From Flavobacteriales bacterium (GTDB lineage: Bacteria; Bacteroidota; Bacteroidia; Flavobacteriales; BACL11), in NCBI GenBank assembly GCA_018664745.1, contig JABJNS010000098.1, forward strand, positions 1 to 8,786: a stretch of DNA of 8,786 nucleotides, in the 5' to 3' direction. A model generated the notes under the pieces. The model searched no databases, was not told the origin of the DNA, and saw nothing but the letters and a program-made list of their open reading frames with translations. Each line of letters opens with the position of its first letter. Positions within the stretch are counted from its first letter, which is position 1. Position numbers and translations under genes: made by a program. Positions 6,672 through 8,786 of the stretch are shown here, one piece after another.

Positions 6672-8786
6672 ATGGAAGATTATTTGCAAAAACTAAATAC
6701 CGAACAAAGATTAGCAGTACAACACCTGAAAGGACCATTAATGGTAATTGCTGGTGCAGGATCAGGAAAAACAAGAGTACTCACTTACCGAATAGTGCAT
6801 TTACTGAAATCAGGCGTTAATCCTCATAATATTCTATCCCTAACTTTTACCAACAAAGCATCTAAAGAAATGCGAACAAGAATTGAAAATATTGCTGGAC
6901 AAAGTGATGCAAGGAACTTATGGATGGGAACTTTTCACTCAGTATTTTCTAAAATTTTACGCTTTGAAGCCGAAAAACTAAACTACCCTTCTAACTTTAC
7001 AATATATGATACTGACGATTCTAAAAGCTTAGTGAGAAGTATAATTAAAGAACTCAACCTAGACAAAGACATTTACAAAGTTGGTGTAATCAGAAATAGA
7101 ATTTCTTCCCTAAAGAATAATTTCATTACCCCAGCAGGATACAACAATAAAGCAGAATTAGTACAAACTGACAAAATAGCTAAACGAACAGAATTTGGAA
7201 GAATCTACCAAATGTATGTACAAAGATGTGAAAAAGCATCTGCTATGGATTTTGATGATTTGCTATTAAAAACTTATCAATTATTAGAAAACCATCCTGA
7301 TGTATTGCTAAAATATCAAGAGAAATTCAAATACATATTAATTGATGAGTATCAAGATACAAACCATGTGCAATACCTCATCATTAAAAAGCTAGCAGCA
7401 TTAAATGAAAATATCTGTATTGTTGGAGATGATGCTCAAAGTATCTATGCTTTTAGAGGAGCAAACATTCAAAATATATTAAACTTTAAAGTTGATTATC
7501 CTGATTACAAAACCTATAAGTTAGAACAAAACTACAGATCTACTTCTACAATTGTAGATGCAGCAAATAGCATAATAAAACACAATGAAAAACAGCTAGA
7601 AAAAAATGTTTGGACAGACAATAATAAAGGAGACAAAATTATAGTAGTAAAAACAGGGAGTGATAATGATGAGGGTAAGCTTGTAGCTAATACTATTTCA
7701 GATGTCCAAATACGCCAACAAGCCCATCATAAAGATTTTGCAATTTTATACAGAACTAATGCTCAATCCAGATCGCTTGAAGAATCACTCAGAAAAAGAA
7801 ATATCCCCTACAAAATATATGGAGGACTTTCTTTTTACCAAAGAAAAGAAATTAAGGACTTATTGGCTTATTATCGCTTGACTATCAATCCAAATGATGA
7901 AGAAGCTTTCAAGAGAATAATCAACTACCCAACAAGAGGAATTGGAGCAACAACAATTCAAAGGCTTAATATATTTGCTAATGAGCACAACAAAAGTATT
8001 TGGGAGGTCATTAATCACCTTGGAGAAATTGAAATTAACATTAATAAAGGAACACAAGGAAAGCTAAAAGAATTTGCTTTAATGATTAATAATTTCATTA
8101 TTAACTCAAGAAAAAAAGACGCTTACATTGTTGCAGAGGAAATCGCAAAATCAACAGGACTATTTAATGATCTATATACTGACAAATCACCTGAAGGAGT
8201 CAGTAGATTTGAAAATATTCAAGAACTATTAAATGGTATAAAGGATTTTAGCGAAACTGCTGAAAAAGGAGTAAATAAGTTATCCGATTTCATGGAAGAT
8301 GTAGCACTCCTAACCGATCAAGATAAAGAAACAGAAGAAGACTTTAATAAAGTTACCTTAATGACAGTTCATGCAGCAAAAGGACTAGAATTTCCTTATG
8401 TATTTGTAGTAGGGCTAGAAGAAAACCTATTCCCAAGTATGATGAGTGGAGAAAGCCAAGAAAATCTTGAAGAAGAAAGACGACTATTTTATGTTGCCAT
8501 AACAAGAGCCGAAAAAAGACTATTTTTATCCTTTGCCTCCTCTCGCTTTAAATGGGGACAATATACAGACTGTGTACCAAGCAGATTTATAAGTGAATTA
8601 GATGATAGCTTCTTAGAAAAACACGAATTAGCACCAAAAAAGAGACAAGATTCTAGTCCTCATAAAATTTACGCTAAAACTAAATTTAAGAAAAAAGAAT
8701 ACTCTGCTCCTACCAAAAAATTTATTCCTCCAAAGAACTTAACCAACCTAAATAGAGCCAAGAACATAAGCATAAACGCAAGTGAT
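6672..8786 (+). CDS. uvrD: UvrD/PcrA-family superfamily 1 ATP-dependent DNA helicase (partial, 3' end missing)
   Basis: ATG at 6672, followed by 705 codons to the last base without a stop. Family members usually have about 730-780 residues, so only the C-terminal tail is missing. All SF1A motifs are present in order: Q motif LNTEQRLAV (8-16); Walker A AGAGSGKT (27-34, Lys33); Ia LTFTNKASKEM (57-67); Ib GTFHS (86-90); II IDEYQDTN (224-231, catalytic Asp225-Glu226); III VGDDAQSIYAFRGA (251-264); IV LEQNYRS (284-290); a 2A segment around 380-410 (YGGLSFYQRKEIKDLLAY); V TVHAAKGLEF (565-574); VI EEERRLFYVAITRA (600-613, Arg612). Established for the family: ATP-driven 3'-to-5' unwinding and translocation on single-stranded DNA in nucleotide-excision and mismatch repair, and removal of RecA or stalled complexes. 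The visible C-terminus after about 640 is Lys-rich and probably flexible. No Shine-Dalgarno sequence is present; an A-run (AAAAATACT) precedes the ATG. UvrD versus PcrA naming cannot be settled from sequence alone; Rep or RecB-type is less likely given the motif wording and size. Confidence 0.96.
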   Translation, partial: MEDYLQKLNTEQRLAVQHLKGPLMVIAGAGSGKTRVLTYRIVHLLKSGVNPHNILSLTFTNKASKEMRTRIENIAGQSDARNLWMGTFHSVFSKILRFEAEKLNYPSNFTIYDTDDSKSLVRSIIKELNLDKDIYKVGVIRNRISSLKNNFITPAGYNNKAELVQTDKIAKRTEFGRIYQMYVQRCEKASAMDFDDLLLKTYQLLENHPDVLLKYQEKFKYILIDEYQDTNHVQYLIIKKLAALNENICIVGDDAQSIYAFRGANIQNILNFKVDYPDYKTYKLEQNYRSTSTIVDAANSIIKHNEKQLEKNVWTDNNKGDKIIVVKTGSDNDEGKLVANTISDVQIRQQAHHKDFAILYRTNAQSRSLEESLRKRNIPYKIYGGLSFYQRKEIKDLLAYYRLTINPNDEEAFKRIINYPTRGIGATTIQRLNIFANEHNKSIWEVINHLGEIEININKGTQGKLKEFALMINNFIINSRKKDAYIVAEEIAKSTGLFNDLYTDKSPEGVSRFENIQELLNGIKDFSETAEKGVNKLSDFMEDVALLTDQDKETEEDFNKVTLMTVHAAKGLEFPYVFVVGLEENLFPSMMSGESQENLEEERRLFYVAITRAEKRLFLSFASSRFKWGQYTDCVPSRFISELDDSFLEKHELAPKKRQDSSPHKIYAKTKFKKKEYSAPTKKFIPPKNLTNLNRAKNISINASD

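Noticed and set aside
7860..8057. Minus-strand 65-codon ORF within the helicase gene
   Set aside because: It is antisense to the conserved 2A/2B part of the helicase and has no protein-like motif.
1..8786. Defence system, phage, CRISPR or mobile-element content
   Set aside because: The helicase has the ordinary UvrD/PcrA architecture with no fused nuclease and no partner gene. No spacer-repeat pattern, transposase, integrase or terminal inverted repeats are visible.

Overview
This AT-rich window looks like a chromosomal segment of a Bacteroidota bacterium, most likely from the Flavobacteriales or a related marine lineage. The evidence is twofold. Two large secreted proteins are built from SprB-type repeats, and one ends in a gliding-motility-associated / type IX secretion (T9SS) type B C-terminal domain. 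In addition, no Shine-Dalgarno sequence precedes any of the three starts; each is preceded by an A-run, as is usual in this phylum.

Layout: (1) Positions 1-2088, minus strand, carry the first 696 codons of a secreted protein. It has a signal peptide, a Bacteroidota-specific 'SHLLGGE' N-terminal domain, beta-sandwich and FnIII-like modules, and the start of an SprB-repeat array. Its 3' end lies beyond base 1. (2) A 78-bp gap (2089-2166) holds two abutting TAnnTTTG octamers that may be a promoter -7 element. (3) Positions 2167-6558, minus strand, encode a complete 1463-residue surface protein: signal peptide, about 15 divergent SprB-type repeats, a PKD-like domain and a T9SS type B C-terminal domain. 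(4) A 113-bp divergent intergenic region (6559-6671) has one candidate -7 element facing each way. (5) Positions 6672-8786, plus strand, carry 705 codons of a UvrD/PcrA-family superfamily 1 DNA helicase with all the standard motifs; its C-terminal tail runs off the window.

The two minus-strand genes lie head-to-tail and encode related repeat architectures, so they probably form one locus for T9SS-exported cell-surface proteins (adhesion, gliding or matrix). The helicase is a housekeeping repair/replication gene on the other strand with no evident functional link. I see no RNA genes, insertion sequences, CRISPR array, phage genes or defence system. No clearly new system is visible; the most interesting content is the architecture of the two repeat proteins.
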